From NCBI GenBank assembly GCA_021372515.1, contig JAJFUG010000035.1:1-23769 (forward strand): DNA of 23,769 nt, written 5' to 3'. The translations under genes were made by a program, and so were the position numbers. The stretch comes from a bacterium. GTDB lineage: Bacteria; Gemmatimonadota; Glassbacteria; GWA2-58-10. A model generated the notes under the pieces. That model searched no databases, had not been told where the DNA came from, and saw only the letters and a list, made by a program, of their open reading frames with translations. Below, in pieces: positions 7,476 through 15,883 of the stretch (positions within the stretch are counted from its first letter, which is position 1; every line of letters starts with the position of its first letter).

Positions 7476-8684
7476 CTAACGCTTTGAGCCGCGCCCGGCC
7501 AGCCGGTTGTAAAGCTCGGCCCAGCGCCCGGCGATACGTCCCGGGTCGAAATACTCCTGCGCGAACGCGTAACCGTCCGCTCCCAGGCGCGCGGCCAGGG
7601 CCTCGTCGGTCAACACGCGGCGCAGCGCAGCGGCCAGTGCGGCCGGGTCTTTCTCCGGCACCAGCAACCCGGTGCGCCCATCCTTGATGATGTCCACTAT
7701 CCCGCCCAGACGGCTCGCCACCACCGGCTTGCGGTAGCAGAGGGCCTCGATCAGCACCACGCCCAGTCCCTCGGTGTCGCCCTTGTGGTCCACGATGGCG
7801 GGCAGGACAAAACAGTCGCAGGCGGCGTAGTAGCGCAACAACTCCTCGTTCGAGACCCGTCCGGCCAGGAACACCCTGTCCTGCAACCCCAGCTCCGCGG
7901 TCAACTCGGCCAGGGCCCCGGACTCCGGGCCGCTGCCCACGATGTCCAGGCGCACCGGGAACGGGGTCTCGATCACTTCCAGCGCCCGCACCAGGAACTC
8001 CACCCCCTTGCGCTCCACCAGCCGGCCGACAAACAGCACCCGCCGCTCCCGGCCCGGCCCGCCCTCGGGCGGCGGGCACTCCCGCGGCGGCGGCACCGGC
8101 GAGCCGTAGGGCACCAGCTCCACGCGCGTGCCCGGGCAGACCGCCTCGATCTCGGCCGCGGTGTGCGAGCTGATAGCGCTCACCATATCGCTGCCGCGGA
8201 TCACGCTGCGCAGAAACGGCAGGAACGCTTTCATCTTGGTGCGGACCCAGCGCAGCTCCACCCCGTAGAACTGGGTCACCAGCGGACGGCCCGACCAGCG
8301 ACGGGCGAACCAGCCGAACACGCCCAGCGGGAACGGCCAGTGCACGTGAATCAGGTCGAACTTTTCCTGGCGCAGCACACGCCGCAGGCCGATTACGCCG
8401 AACAGCAGATAAGGAAACACCAGCAGGAGGAAGAGCTTGTTCTTGCGTATCTGCTCCGGGATGGTCTCATCGTGCGAGAGCAGCTCCCAGCGGCGCAGGC
8501 AGTAGCGGAACCGCCGCACCTGGATCCCGTGCACCACCTGGTCGCCCAGGCCGCGGCTGGCGCAGGTGTAGACCGTCACCTCCACCCCTTTTTCGCGCAG
8601 GCGCTGGATATTCTCGACCATCCAGGGGGTGATGATGTCAGCCTCCGAGCGTGGGAACGAGGTGACGATGAACAGCACTTTCAC
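7476..8684 (-). CDS. GT4 family glycosyltransferase (paralogue B)
   Basis: A 402-residue retaining GT-B enzyme. Visible motifs are DLIHVHWPFPLG near 110, GRLVERKG at 220-227, and the EX7E motif EGLGVVLIE in the donor half. It is homologous along its whole length with the protein at 5036-6238, including shared unusual blocks (RGLGD, LSHDET, FYGVELRW or FHGVELRW), so both come from one duplication. The start is GTG at 8684, overlapping the stop of the upstream membrane glycosyltransferase by four bases (GTGA), so translation is coupled. It is last in its transcription unit: an intrinsic terminator follows. It likely extends a lipid-linked glycan in the cytoplasm; donor unknown. Confidence 0.88.
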   Translation of the reverse strand: MKVLFIVTSFPRSEADIITPWMVENIQRLREKGVEVTVYTCASRGLGDQVVHGIQVRRFRYCLRRWELLSHDETIPEQIRKNKLFLLLVFPYLLFGVIGLRRVLRQEKFDLIHVHWPFPLGVFGWFARRWSGRPLVTQFYGVELRWVRTKMKAFLPFLRSVIRGSDMVSAISSHTAAEIEAVCPGTRVELVPYGSPVPPPRECPPPEGGPGRERRVLFVGRLVERKGVEFLVRALEVIETPFPVRLDIVGSGPESGALAELTAELGLQDRVFLAGRVSNEELLRYYAACDCFVLPAIVDHKGDTEGLGVVLIEALCYRKPVVASRLGGIVDIIKDGRTGLLVPEKDPAALAAALRRVLTDEALAARLGADGYAFAQEYFDPGRIAGRWAELYNRLAGRGSKR

Positions 8685-10297
8685 TTGAGCACCTCCAGCA
8701 CCCAGGTAGGAGGGGCGGCGGTGCGGTGGACGATCTTGAATTGATTCTGATGTTTCTTCAGCGCCGGTATCAGATAGCGATCGGTGGTGCCGCTCACATT
8801 GTCCAGAATGACATAGTCGGCCTGCGTGACCTCGGCCATCACGGCCTCGGTGTCGGTGGTGAACGGGTAGCCCACCACCCTGCGGTTACTCCAGAGGTAA
8901 ACCAGGCGCGGCTTGCGCGATGACACGACCGCCGTGGCCGGGGTGTTGTCGCGAATCCAGTCGGCGGCCTCGAAGAAACGCCGCCAGTTGGGGGGATAGC
9001 CGGCGTAGCGGTTCCCGGAGCTCCAGGCTGTCAGCATGCGCAGGTTGAAAGGAATCCGCACGACCTGGGCGCTCAGCGACAGCGCCGCCACCGCCAGCAG
9101 CGCCACGGCCGCCGCGACCGTGGCCCGCTTGCGCCATGGACGGACCAGGCCCACGATCAGTTCCACGGCCGTGGCCAGGTAGAACAGCATCAGCGGGATG
9201 AGCGGCATGATGAATCGCACGTCGCTCCAGGCATCCGGCCAGACCAGCACAATACAGAGAAAGAAGCTGAAATACGCCTCCAGCAGGCCCATCCCGTGCT
9301 TGACGATCCTGCCGAGAAGGCCGGTCACCACCAGCAGGCTCACCACAACCGCCAAAAAGACAGCCGGCACGGACAGGGCCCACAGGCTTTCCGAGCCGAG
9401 CACCACTCGGGCCGAATCGAACCCGCCGTAAGTCGAGATGTTGTGCATGATCCTTCTGGCCAGGTCGGCCGCAGTGATCGTGCCCAGCTCGGGCTTGTAG
9501 GGGTCTATCATCATGAAAGCGCTGGCCACGGCCGAGTTCTCGGTGCTGACCAGGTGGTTGCGGATGGTCCAGGGCGCCATCAGCGCGGCCACGGCCAGGA
9601 AGAACACGGCCAGGGCTTTCCACTGGCGCCGCACCATGAAATAGAGCATGCCGCCGCCCACGAAAGCCACCCCGATCGAGCGGATGTGGGCGGTGAACGC
9701 CAGGCAGACTACCGCCAGCCAGAAAGTCCGTCCGAACCTGACCTCGCCCCCGCCACGGGTGGCCTCGGTCAGGAAATACAGGGCCAGCAGGCTGAAACAG
9801 AGGAAAGCCTCCTCGCTCAACACCCAGTGCGAGAAATCCACCAGGACCGGGTTGAGCGCGAAACATAACGTGGCCGCGGCCGCGATCACCGGCGTTGTGT
9901 TGCATTTCATGATCCGGTGGAACAGGAAGACCGAGAGCAGCGAAAAGGCCACCGACAGTAACTTGAGGACGACAAAATTCACTCCGGCCAGGGCCACCAG
10001 CGGGGCCAGCAGGAGCGGATAGCCGAACGGGTACTGGGTGTGGGGCACCACCGGCCCCGGCCCGATATGCTGCGTGTAGCCGTCCCCCGGGTGCAGGATG
10101 CTCTGGGCCAGGATGATGTAGCTGGCGTTGTCTCCGCCGGTGTGCGGCTTGGGGTCGAACAGAAAGAGACAGAGGACAAGGTTGGCCAGCAGGGAAACAT
10201 ACAGCACGTTGCGGCGATTGCGCCCGGCCCAGCCCGTCAGACGGGACGAAGATACCGCGGGATGGGCGTCCGGGGTTTGCTGTTTATGTGTAGCCAC
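8681..10297 (-). CDS. GT39/ArnT-like GT-C membrane glycosyltransferase
   Basis: A 538-residue membrane protein with about ten to twelve helices. After the first helix comes HTGGDNASYI with D56, the acidic residue of the first external loop that marks GT-C enzymes of the PMT/ArnT type; LSEEAF at 160-165 is the second acidic motif often seen there. The C-terminal 130 residues form a soluble domain. Such enzymes take a sugar from a polyprenyl-phosphate donor and attach it outside the cytoplasmic membrane to a lipid, protein or glycan. Several candidate donor synthases are in this window. The start is GTG at 10297, with GGAG seven bases upstream; an ATG two bases earlier is out of frame. It is preceded by a 190-base spacer and coupled to the GT4 downstream. 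Confidence 0.82.
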   Translation of the reverse strand: MATHKQQTPDAHPAVSSSRLTGWAGRNRRNVLYVSLLANLVLCLFLFDPKPHTGGDNASYIILAQSILHPGDGYTQHIGPGPVVPHTQYPFGYPLLLAPLVALAGVNFVVLKLLSVAFSLLSVFLFHRIMKCNTTPVIAAAATLCFALNPVLVDFSHWVLSEEAFLCFSLLALYFLTEATRGGGEVRFGRTFWLAVVCLAFTAHIRSIGVAFVGGGMLYFMVRRQWKALAVFFLAVAALMAPWTIRNHLVSTENSAVASAFMMIDPYKPELGTITAADLARRIMHNISTYGGFDSARVVLGSESLWALSVPAVFLAVVVSLLVVTGLLGRIVKHGMGLLEAYFSFFLCIVLVWPDAWSDVRFIMPLIPLMLFYLATAVELIVGLVRPWRKRATVAAAVALLAVAALSLSAQVVRIPFNLRMLTAWSSGNRYAGYPPNWRRFFEAADWIRDNTPATAVVSSRKPRLVYLWSNRRVVGYPFTTDTEAVMAEVTQADYVILDNVSGTTDRYLIPALKKHQNQFKIVHRTAAPPTWVLEVLK

Positions 10298-10404
10298 ATC
10301 ATCTCCGTGAGGTTATCCCGAGATACTACGGGGGAAGGTTCGAAATCAACCCCTACAAGTAAGAAATAGAACCGCCGGGACAGCTTTGGGAGAGGAAAAC
10401 CGCA

Positions 10405-10424
10405 GGGGCACGGCGCATAGCGCC
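10405..10424. repeat. Hairpin in the 190-base spacer
   Basis: GGCGC at 10412-10416 and GCGCC at 10420-10424 surround ATA, with nearby G-run and C-run flanks that may extend the pairing. Its role is unknown. Confidence 0.4.
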
Positions 10425-10458
10425 CCTTCTAAGCCGAATGTAAGAACAATCGAGTTGC

Positions 10459-10484
10459 CGCTGCGGAGCTGTCACACCGCAGCG
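10459..10484 (-). terminator. Possible terminator or mRNA-end hairpin after the CsbB-like GT2
   Basis: Perfect eight-base arms, CGCTGCGG at 10459-10466 and CCGCAGCG at 10477-10484, around a ten-base loop begin four bases past the stop codon of the GT2 gene. Only a scattered T-rich stretch follows on the minus strand, so as an intrinsic terminator it is weak; it may instead stabilise the transcript end. Confidence 0.4.
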
Positions 10485-10487
10485 CAC

Positions 10488-11429
10488 TCATTCACGCGGG
10501 CGCCGCTGACGCTGCTCGATACGTTCCAGGCGCTCCAGGAGCTGGCCGATCAGCTCGGTCAGAAAACCCAGGCTGAACAGCAGCACCCCAGCCAGCACGA
10601 ACAGTATCACCAGGTAGAGCAGCGGCCGGTAGCCATGCAGCAACACGATCCGGTAGTACAGGGCCACCAGGCCGGTGACAAACCCGCAGAACAGAAGGCC
10701 CAGCCCTGCCGTGCCGAACAGGGTCATCGGCTTTTTGCCGAAACCCAGCATCATTTTCACGCTCAGCAGGTCCAGCAGGCCGATCATCACGCGCCAGTGC
10801 CCGGAATACTTGGCCTGGCCGTGACGGCGCGGCAGCAGCTCGATATCGATCTCGCCCAGACGGAAGCCCTGGTTATGGGCGAAGACCGCGAAAAAGCGGT
10901 GCCAGTCGTGACGCAGGTGCACGGCCTCGATCACCTCGCGGCGGAAAGCTTTCATCGAGTTGAGGTCGTGCACCGGCACCTTGAACAGCATCTGCGACAG
11001 GCGGTTGTAGATCGAGGAGACAAACCGCTTCGTATAGTGCCCCACCTTGCGGCCGCAGACCATGTCATAGCCCTGGCGCATCTTTTCCACGAAGCGCGCG
11101 ATGTCCTCCGGCGCGTGCTGCATGTCGGCGTCGTACAGCACGATCACCTCGCCGCCGGCCGCCTCGGCGCCGGTCAGCATGGCCTCGGTCTTGCCGAAAT
11201 TGGTGCGGTGGCGCAGCACGGTCAGGCGCGGCTCGGTCTCGGCGCAGTGCAGCGCCGCCTCCCAGGTGCCGTCCGTGCTGCCGTCGTCCACCAGCACGAT
11301 CTGCCCGCGCAGGCCGTGGCGGTCGAACATCGCGCCCAGCACCCGCACCAGTTCGGGGATATTCTCCAGCTCGTTGTAGGCCGGGACCAGGACTGTCACA
11401 TCCGGACGGCTCTGCGGGGCTGAATCCAT
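10488..11429 (-). CDS. GT2 polyprenyl-phosphate sugar synthase with C-terminal membrane helices (ArnC/GtrB/CsbB-like)
   Basis: A 313-residue protein with a GT2 catalytic domain at about 10-225 and two hydrophobic helices at about 230-255 and 265-295, the layout of GtrB, ArnC and CsbB. Motifs are VLVPAYNELENI, LVDDGSTDGTW, the metal-binding DAD at 100-102 within LYDADMQHAP, and RRHGQAKY after the domain. It should load one sugar from a nucleotide sugar onto polyprenyl phosphate. It starts 22 bases after the large GT-C-like gene, and that pairing matches the CsbB-YfhO style of donor maker plus transferase. The sugar is not predictable. The last residues are charged and rich in Arg and Gln, a possible short amphipathic tail. 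The ATG at 11429 has GAGAGG close upstream. Confidence 0.85.
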   Translation of the reverse strand: MDSAPQSRPDVTVLVPAYNELENIPELVRVLGAMFDRHGLRGQIVLVDDGSTDGTWEAALHCAETEPRLTVLRHRTNFGKTEAMLTGAEAAGGEVIVLYDADMQHAPEDIARFVEKMRQGYDMVCGRKVGHYTKRFVSSIYNRLSQMLFKVPVHDLNSMKAFRREVIEAVHLRHDWHRFFAVFAHNQGFRLGEIDIELLPRRHGQAKYSGHWRVMIGLLDLLSVKMMLGFGKKPMTLFGTAGLGLLFCGFVTGLVALYYRIVLLHGYRPLLYLVILFVLAGVLLFSLGFLTELIGQLLERLERIEQRQRRPRE

Positions 11430-11451
11430 GGCGCCTCTCGCGTTCGTTTCT

Positions 11452-13713
11452 CTACTGAAGGATATCCACCCGCACCGCGCTGAGAGCCAGCGACACGGAC
11501 ATCGTGCCGTCGGCGGTGTTAATCTGGTTTACCCCATCCGGAGTGTCGAGTTTCAACTCGAGAACCTGGCGCGGGGCCAGCTCCAGCTCGGCCAGGGTAA
11601 CCGGTCCGGGCTGCACGCCCACGGTCACCGTGCTGAGAAGATTGTCCCCATCCTTGACCCGCAGGGTCCGCTCCTGCTGGAACGAGACCGCCCGGGCGCG
11701 CAGGGCCACTTTCTGCGGGCTGTCACTCAGGGAACGCACGGTCAGCCCGGCGGCGGCGGTCATGATCCGCCAGCCCGCGCGGCTGCCCTCGGCCCCCAGC
11801 ACGTTCGGGGCCATGAAACCCTCATCCGGCTGGCTGCGCTGGACTTCGAGGTAATTATAATAGGGTATGGTCTGGAAAGAAAGCATTACCGTGGCAGGCG
11901 CGGCTGTGACGCGGTAGAGGCGCTCCGCGCCGAAATCCTTCTCCAGGGTCAGGCCCTCCACGCCCTGCATGTCGGGCAGGGGCAGCGAGGGCGGGTTCAC
12001 CTCGTCCCGCTTGTGGAACGCCAGCCATTCGACCCCGAAATAGCGCAGCAGGGCCACGTTGTTCGGGTCGCTCAGAGAGCCGGGATAGTCGATATCCTGC
12101 CAGAACGGCAAGTAGTCCGTCGGGATGGTGTTGGTCTCGAAATGCCGGTTGAACAGGTCGCGGTGGTGCAGGGTCTGGAAATACAGGTAATCGGTGAAAG
12201 CCAGCCCGGTGGAGGCACAGGTGGGGTACTCGATCACCTCGGCGCTGTCTGGCAGCGCGGCCAGGGCCGTGTAGAGCGGGCCGCCCGCGGCCGGGCTGTC
12301 GGCCACCCGGGTGGTCCCGGCCGGGTGCAGGTACTCGACCGTGGCAACGAGCAGGATGCCACCCAGAAGCAGCGGGAAAAGCTTTTCGCGGCCTTTCCGC
12401 CGTATCAGTTCGGACAGGCCCATCCCGGCCAGGGCCGCCAGCGAGACCTGCAGGAACACGCTGTAGCGTCCGATACAGCGGATGAACGGGGCGAACTTGT
12501 GCAGCAGGATCGAGGGCAGCGGCAGCTTGAGCCCGCCCAGGTCGAGGTAGGGCCCCAGGGAGAGCACCAGGCCGGCCAGCCCGGGAAGCAGTATCCACCA
12601 GGTCTCGGGACGCCGCCACCAGCGGCGCAGCCCCCAGAGGGCCAGCAGCAGGGGCGCCCAGCCCAGGTAGGCGGTCGATTCGGTCACGTTGCGGCGGATG
12701 GTCACAATGTTGCGGGCCAGCTCGCCGAACAGCGGGTGGTCCACACCCGGGAACAGGTAGTTGGCCCAGCTCAGCTTGAACCGCTCCTGCCAGAGCAGGG
12801 GGCGCACTTCCACGCGTGACAGCGGTCCCAGATAGGCCACGTACACGTACACGCCCGCCGCGATCAGGACCACGGCCACCGCCCCGGCGGCCAGCCACTG
12901 CCCGCGGCTGATCCGGCTCAGCCCCCCGGCGATCCGCCGTCCGGCGCGGATGTCGTACACGAAAGTGTTCACGAAGCTCACCAGCAGGTAGCTGCCGAAC
13001 ACCAGCGGGATGTAGATGTAGTAGTAGACGCTGCACAGGACGTGGAACAGCACCAGACTGAGGACCACCCATAACCCGGTCTTAAGGCCCGGCCGCTTGT
13101 CGAACAGCAGGACACAGTACAGCAGCAGCGCCAGCGGTCCCAGGGTAGCCAGGTCGAGGTGTATGATGCTGCGGGCGTAGGAATAGGGGCAGAACGCCAG
13201 GAACGCCCCCGAGATCACACCGGCCAGGCGGGAGCCGGTCAGGCGGCCGACCAGCAGGTACATGCAGAACCCGGTCAGCACCAGGTTGCCGATCACGAAC
13301 AGGTTGAGCATCCGCACCGGGCCCACGAGCGCGGTCACGGGCGCCAGCAGAGCCGGATACTTGTGCGCGGCCAGCCAGGAAATCCAGACCGCCGAGTACG
13401 GCCCGGCCAGCATGTCGAAGCGGAACGGCGAGGCGTGGGCATCCACCAACTGGGCCTTGGCCGACCAGAACTCCCAGATACCGGAGAAAATGTCGCCGTA
13501 GTAGTCCTTGTACACTCCCAGGACATGGTCGCCCAGGGAAAGGACCAGAGGCAAGGTCCAGGCCAGCGCGGCCAGGGCCAGCGTCAGCACGGCCCCGGAG
13601 GGACCGAAACGCCGGTCAAAGGACGGCAGCTCACTGGACAGGTCCGGCCCGGCTTTTGGCGCTGTGGCCGCGGGCCGTCCCGGCTGGGCGGCGCTCTTGT
13701 TCTTTTTGCTCAT
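11452..13713 (-). CDS. Large GT-C-like membrane protein with C-terminal ectodomain
   Basis: A 753-residue protein: a Lys/Ala/Pro-rich cytoplasmic N terminus of about 35 residues, a first helix at 40-60, then the acidic loop GDHVLGVYKDYYGD (61-74) whose aspartates fit the first external loop of GT-C enzymes, about ten more helices to residue 470, and a soluble, probably beta-rich domain of some 280 residues to the end. There is no final helix, unlike the YfhO protein at 2550-4988. It probably transfers a sugar from a polyprenyl-phosphate donor outside the membrane, possibly supplied by the GT2 gene 22 bases downstream. I chose ATG 13713 (MSKKNK) because AGGGGAG lies five bases upstream; the frame runs open to 13869 but that extension overlaps the radical SAM gene and looks non-coding. 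No closer family name is certain. Confidence 0.72.
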   Translation of the reverse strand: MSKKNKSAAQPGRPAATAPKAGPDLSSELPSFDRRFGPSGAVLTLALAALAWTLPLVLSLGDHVLGVYKDYYGDIFSGIWEFWSAKAQLVDAHASPFRFDMLAGPYSAVWISWLAAHKYPALLAPVTALVGPVRMLNLFVIGNLVLTGFCMYLLVGRLTGSRLAGVISGAFLAFCPYSYARSIIHLDLATLGPLALLLYCVLLFDKRPGLKTGLWVVLSLVLFHVLCSVYYYIYIPLVFGSYLLVSFVNTFVYDIRAGRRIAGGLSRISRGQWLAAGAVAVVLIAAGVYVYVAYLGPLSRVEVRPLLWQERFKLSWANYLFPGVDHPLFGELARNIVTIRRNVTESTAYLGWAPLLLALWGLRRWWRRPETWWILLPGLAGLVLSLGPYLDLGGLKLPLPSILLHKFAPFIRCIGRYSVFLQVSLAALAGMGLSELIRRKGREKLFPLLLGGILLVATVEYLHPAGTTRVADSPAAGGPLYTALAALPDSAEVIEYPTCASTGLAFTDYLYFQTLHHRDLFNRHFETNTIPTDYLPFWQDIDYPGSLSDPNNVALLRYFGVEWLAFHKRDEVNPPSLPLPDMQGVEGLTLEKDFGAERLYRVTAAPATVMLSFQTIPYYNYLEVQRSQPDEGFMAPNVLGAEGSRAGWRIMTAAAGLTVRSLSDSPQKVALRARAVSFQQERTLRVKDGDNLLSTVTVGVQPGPVTLAELELAPRQVLELKLDTPDGVNQINTADGTMSVSLALSAVRVDILQ

Positions 13714-13750
13714 CGGCTCCCCTGATTCCCTGCGGCGTCGGTTCGGCCGC

Positions 13751-14893
13751 TCAATCGGTGGAACAGCACTTGTGGCAAATGTCCAGCAGGCCGACCTGAC
13801 GGAACAGTTTGCGGAACCGCCGGTACTCCGGGCCGTACCAGATCTCGCGCAGCCCCTGGCGGCGGACATCTCCCACCTGCCAGCTCAGGAAACTGAGCTG
13901 GATGCAGGGATAGACCTCGCCGTAGCTGGTGATCACCCCGGAGAGCCAGGGATACAGGCATTCCGAATGCGCGCGCTTGAAATGCAGGTCGTTGAAATAG
14001 CGGTTCCACTGTTCCTCGCTGCCGAAACGGTCGAGGAAATTGACCGGGAACGGAAGCTCCGGTTGAAGCTTTTTAAGCTCCTGCATCTGGGCGAATATCC
14101 GGCCGCCGTCCACCGCCAGGACCCGCGGCTCCAGACGGCTGCAGCCCAGCTCCGAGCCGCGCCGCTCCACCCCGGACAGGCTGTAGACCTGCTCCTCTGT
14201 TTCCGGGGTGGTGAAAGTGGTCAGCCCGAGGTTGAAATAGCTGAGCGGCAGGTTGCGCGACAGTTGGATCGTCTCGGCGATAGTGTCCTGGTTGAGCGCC
14301 GAGATGACCATGGTCGCCCCGAGGCGCAGGTTCGAGCCCGGGATGCCGTCCGCCAGAGCCTTGAGGCGCAGAAGGTTTTCGGTCTGCGTGACCAGGCTCC
14401 CGGGACGGCCCACGACCGAATCGTGCACCGCGGCCGGGCCGTGGATCGAGACCGCCACCTCGGAGAGGCATTCGGCCGCGGCCCGCATTTTCTCCTCGTC
14501 CCAGAACGACAGGTTCGAGACCATCGACAGGCGCAGGCCCAGCGAGGCGGCGTAGCGCACGATCCCGGTGAAATTCTTCGCCAGCAGCGGCTCGCCGCCG
14601 TGCAGCGGGAGGCTTTTCACCCCCAGGGCCTTGAGCTCGCGGATTATCCGCTTGAACTCCTCCAGCGACAGCTCCTCGCCCCGGCGACGCACGATCTCGG
14701 CCGCGGCGCGCTCGTGGAATGTCCCGTTGTGGTGGAAACACATCTGGCAGCGCCAGTTGCAGTTGTAGGTCAGGTAGAGGACAAAATTGACCGGCGGCAG
14801 CGTGTAGAGCCGTTTCGAGACCGTGACATAGGTTTTCTGCAGCAGACGTGACAATCCCGCATGGGAAAGCACCATGTCGAGCCAGCGTTTCAT
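13751..14893 (-). CDS. Radical SAM / SPASM domain protein 1
   Basis: A 380-residue radical SAM enzyme. The [4Fe-4S] motif is CNWRCQMC (C45, C49, C52), SAM-binding HGGEPLL is at 98-104, and the C-terminal SPASM-like region has C312, C330, C373, C376 and C377 that could hold auxiliary Fe-S clusters. Such enzymes generate a 5'-deoxyadenosyl radical; known SPASM members act on peptides, proteins or sugars (for example dehydrogenation and epimerisation). The substrate cannot be told; context suggests a sugar or lipid-linked intermediate, which is inference. The N-terminal 30 residues are amphipathic or basic and may contact membrane. I took ATG 14893 (MKRWLD), with AAGGAG four bases upstream; an open extension to 15163 would overlap the methyltransferase gene and is rejected. 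It is 35 bases downstream of the methyltransferase. Confidence 0.85.
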   Translation of the reverse strand: MKRWLDMVLSHAGLSRLLQKTYVTVSKRLYTLPPVNFVLYLTYNCNWRCQMCFHHNGTFHERAAAEIVRRRGEELSLEEFKRIIRELKALGVKSLPLHGGEPLLAKNFTGIVRYAASLGLRLSMVSNLSFWDEEKMRAAAECLSEVAVSIHGPAAVHDSVVGRPGSLVTQTENLLRLKALADGIPGSNLRLGATMVISALNQDTIAETIQLSRNLPLSYFNLGLTTFTTPETEEQVYSLSGVERRGSELGCSRLEPRVLAVDGGRIFAQMQELKKLQPELPFPVNFLDRFGSEEQWNRYFNDLHFKRAHSECLYPWLSGVITSYGEVYPCIQLSFLSWQVGDVRRQGLREIWYGPEYRRFRKLFRQVGLLDICHKCCSTD

Positions 14894-14928
14894 CTTTCTC
14901 CTTGAACGGGCCGCACGGAAAACGAGTC

Positions 14929-15801
14929 TCAGCCCGGCCAGCCGAAATGGGAAATGATCGAGTTGCCCCGGCCGGGCAGGCTGTCCAGAAGGCTCAGCGG
15001 CAGCATCGGGTAGTCCAGCCGGGTGGTGCAGAAATCGTACATCGGGTTGAGTTTCGACAGGGTCCGGGTGGACAGGGTCCGGAACCCGGCCCGCTCGAAC
15101 AGCAGTTCCAGCGATTCGGGGGTGAACCCGGTCACGTGGTACGGGTAGTTGAGCGCGCCGCATTCACGGATCGCGCCCGTGCGGTAGAGCACCCGCTTGG
15201 CCGCGTTGGTGAAACTGGCGTCGTTGGGCACGTGCACCGCCACCACCGCCTCCGGGGTGCAGACCGCCGCGATGTCACGGACAAAGCTTTTCAACTGGTG
15301 GATATGCTCGACCACGTGGCGCAGGTAGATCACATCGAACTTGCGACCGTCAAAAAGCCCGGCCTCGAACGGGGCGGTCACTATCTCCAGGCCGAAACGC
15401 GCCCGGGCCTCTGCCGCCGCTTGGGCCGAGATATCGACCCCGGTGCAGAGATACCGTCCGGTGCCGGCGGCCACGTGGATCAACTCACCCCGTCCGCAGC
15501 CGATGTCCAGCAGGCGTCCCGCGGGCTTGAACCGCGCCAGGCTCCGCAGGAACAGTCCCGCCACGCCCAGCAGATGGCGGGACTTGCGCTCCCACTGCCT
15601 CTGCCCGATCGAGCCGGCGCTGGCGTAGAAATCATCGTAGAACTTCTGCACGTCCTCAGCGGAAAAATCGTTCCCGCAATAGCCCGCGCCGCAAGCCTCG
15701 CAGCGCAGGTAAACGTTTCCCGGGACAGCGTGATCGGCGGCGATCAACCGTCCCCCCGCACTGTCGCAGACCGGACAGCGCCGCGCGGCCGGATCGGGCA
15801 T
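14929..15801 (-). CDS. Class I SAM-dependent methyltransferase with N-terminal zinc ribbon
   Basis: A 290-residue methyltransferase. The first 40 residues carry two cysteine pairs, CPVC (9-12) and CEAC (34-37), a zinc ribbon as found in sugar C-methyltransferases and other nucleotide-sugar-associated methyltransferases. The SAM-binding motif I is LLDIGCGRGEL (97-107), with VDIS as motif II and YLRHVVEHI as post-I region. A role in methylating a sugar of the glycan is likely from context, but O- or C-methylation and the substrate are unknown. It starts at ATG 15801 with GAGGAG seven bases upstream. It sits 82 bases after the DUF362 gene and 35 bases before radical SAM gene 1, so probably the same transcript. 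Confidence 0.86.
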   Translation of the reverse strand: MPDPAARRCPVCDSAGGRLIAADHAVPGNVYLRCEACGAGYCGNDFSAEDVQKFYDDFYASAGSIGQRQWERKSRHLLGVAGLFLRSLARFKPAGRLLDIGCGRGELIHVAAGTGRYLCTGVDISAQAAAEARARFGLEIVTAPFEAGLFDGRKFDVIYLRHVVEHIHQLKSFVRDIAAVCTPEAVVAVHVPNDASFTNAAKRVLYRTGAIRECGALNYPYHVTGFTPESLELLFERAGFRTLSTRTLSKLNPMYDFCTTRLDYPMLPLSLLDSLPGRGNSIISHFGWPG

Positions 15802-15883
15802 GCGCTCGACTCCTCTATGTAGAGGCCGCCCGCGCGCCCGGGCCGGACTGTGGTTCTGTCCGCACCCACCCGCCGACAGCCGG

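Noticed and set aside
11428-12819. Plus-strand open frame of 463 codons across the GT-C-like gene
   Set aside because: No domain is visible and the minus frame encodes a coherent membrane protein.
13714-13869. N-terminal extension of the GT-C-like protein
   Set aside because: It overlaps the end of radical SAM gene 1, has no hydrophobic or conserved content, and ATG 13713 has a strong ribosome binding site.
14894-15163. N-terminal extension of radical SAM protein 1
   Set aside because: It overlaps the methyltransferase gene and is Pro/Arg-rich. ATG 14893 with AAGGAG is better.
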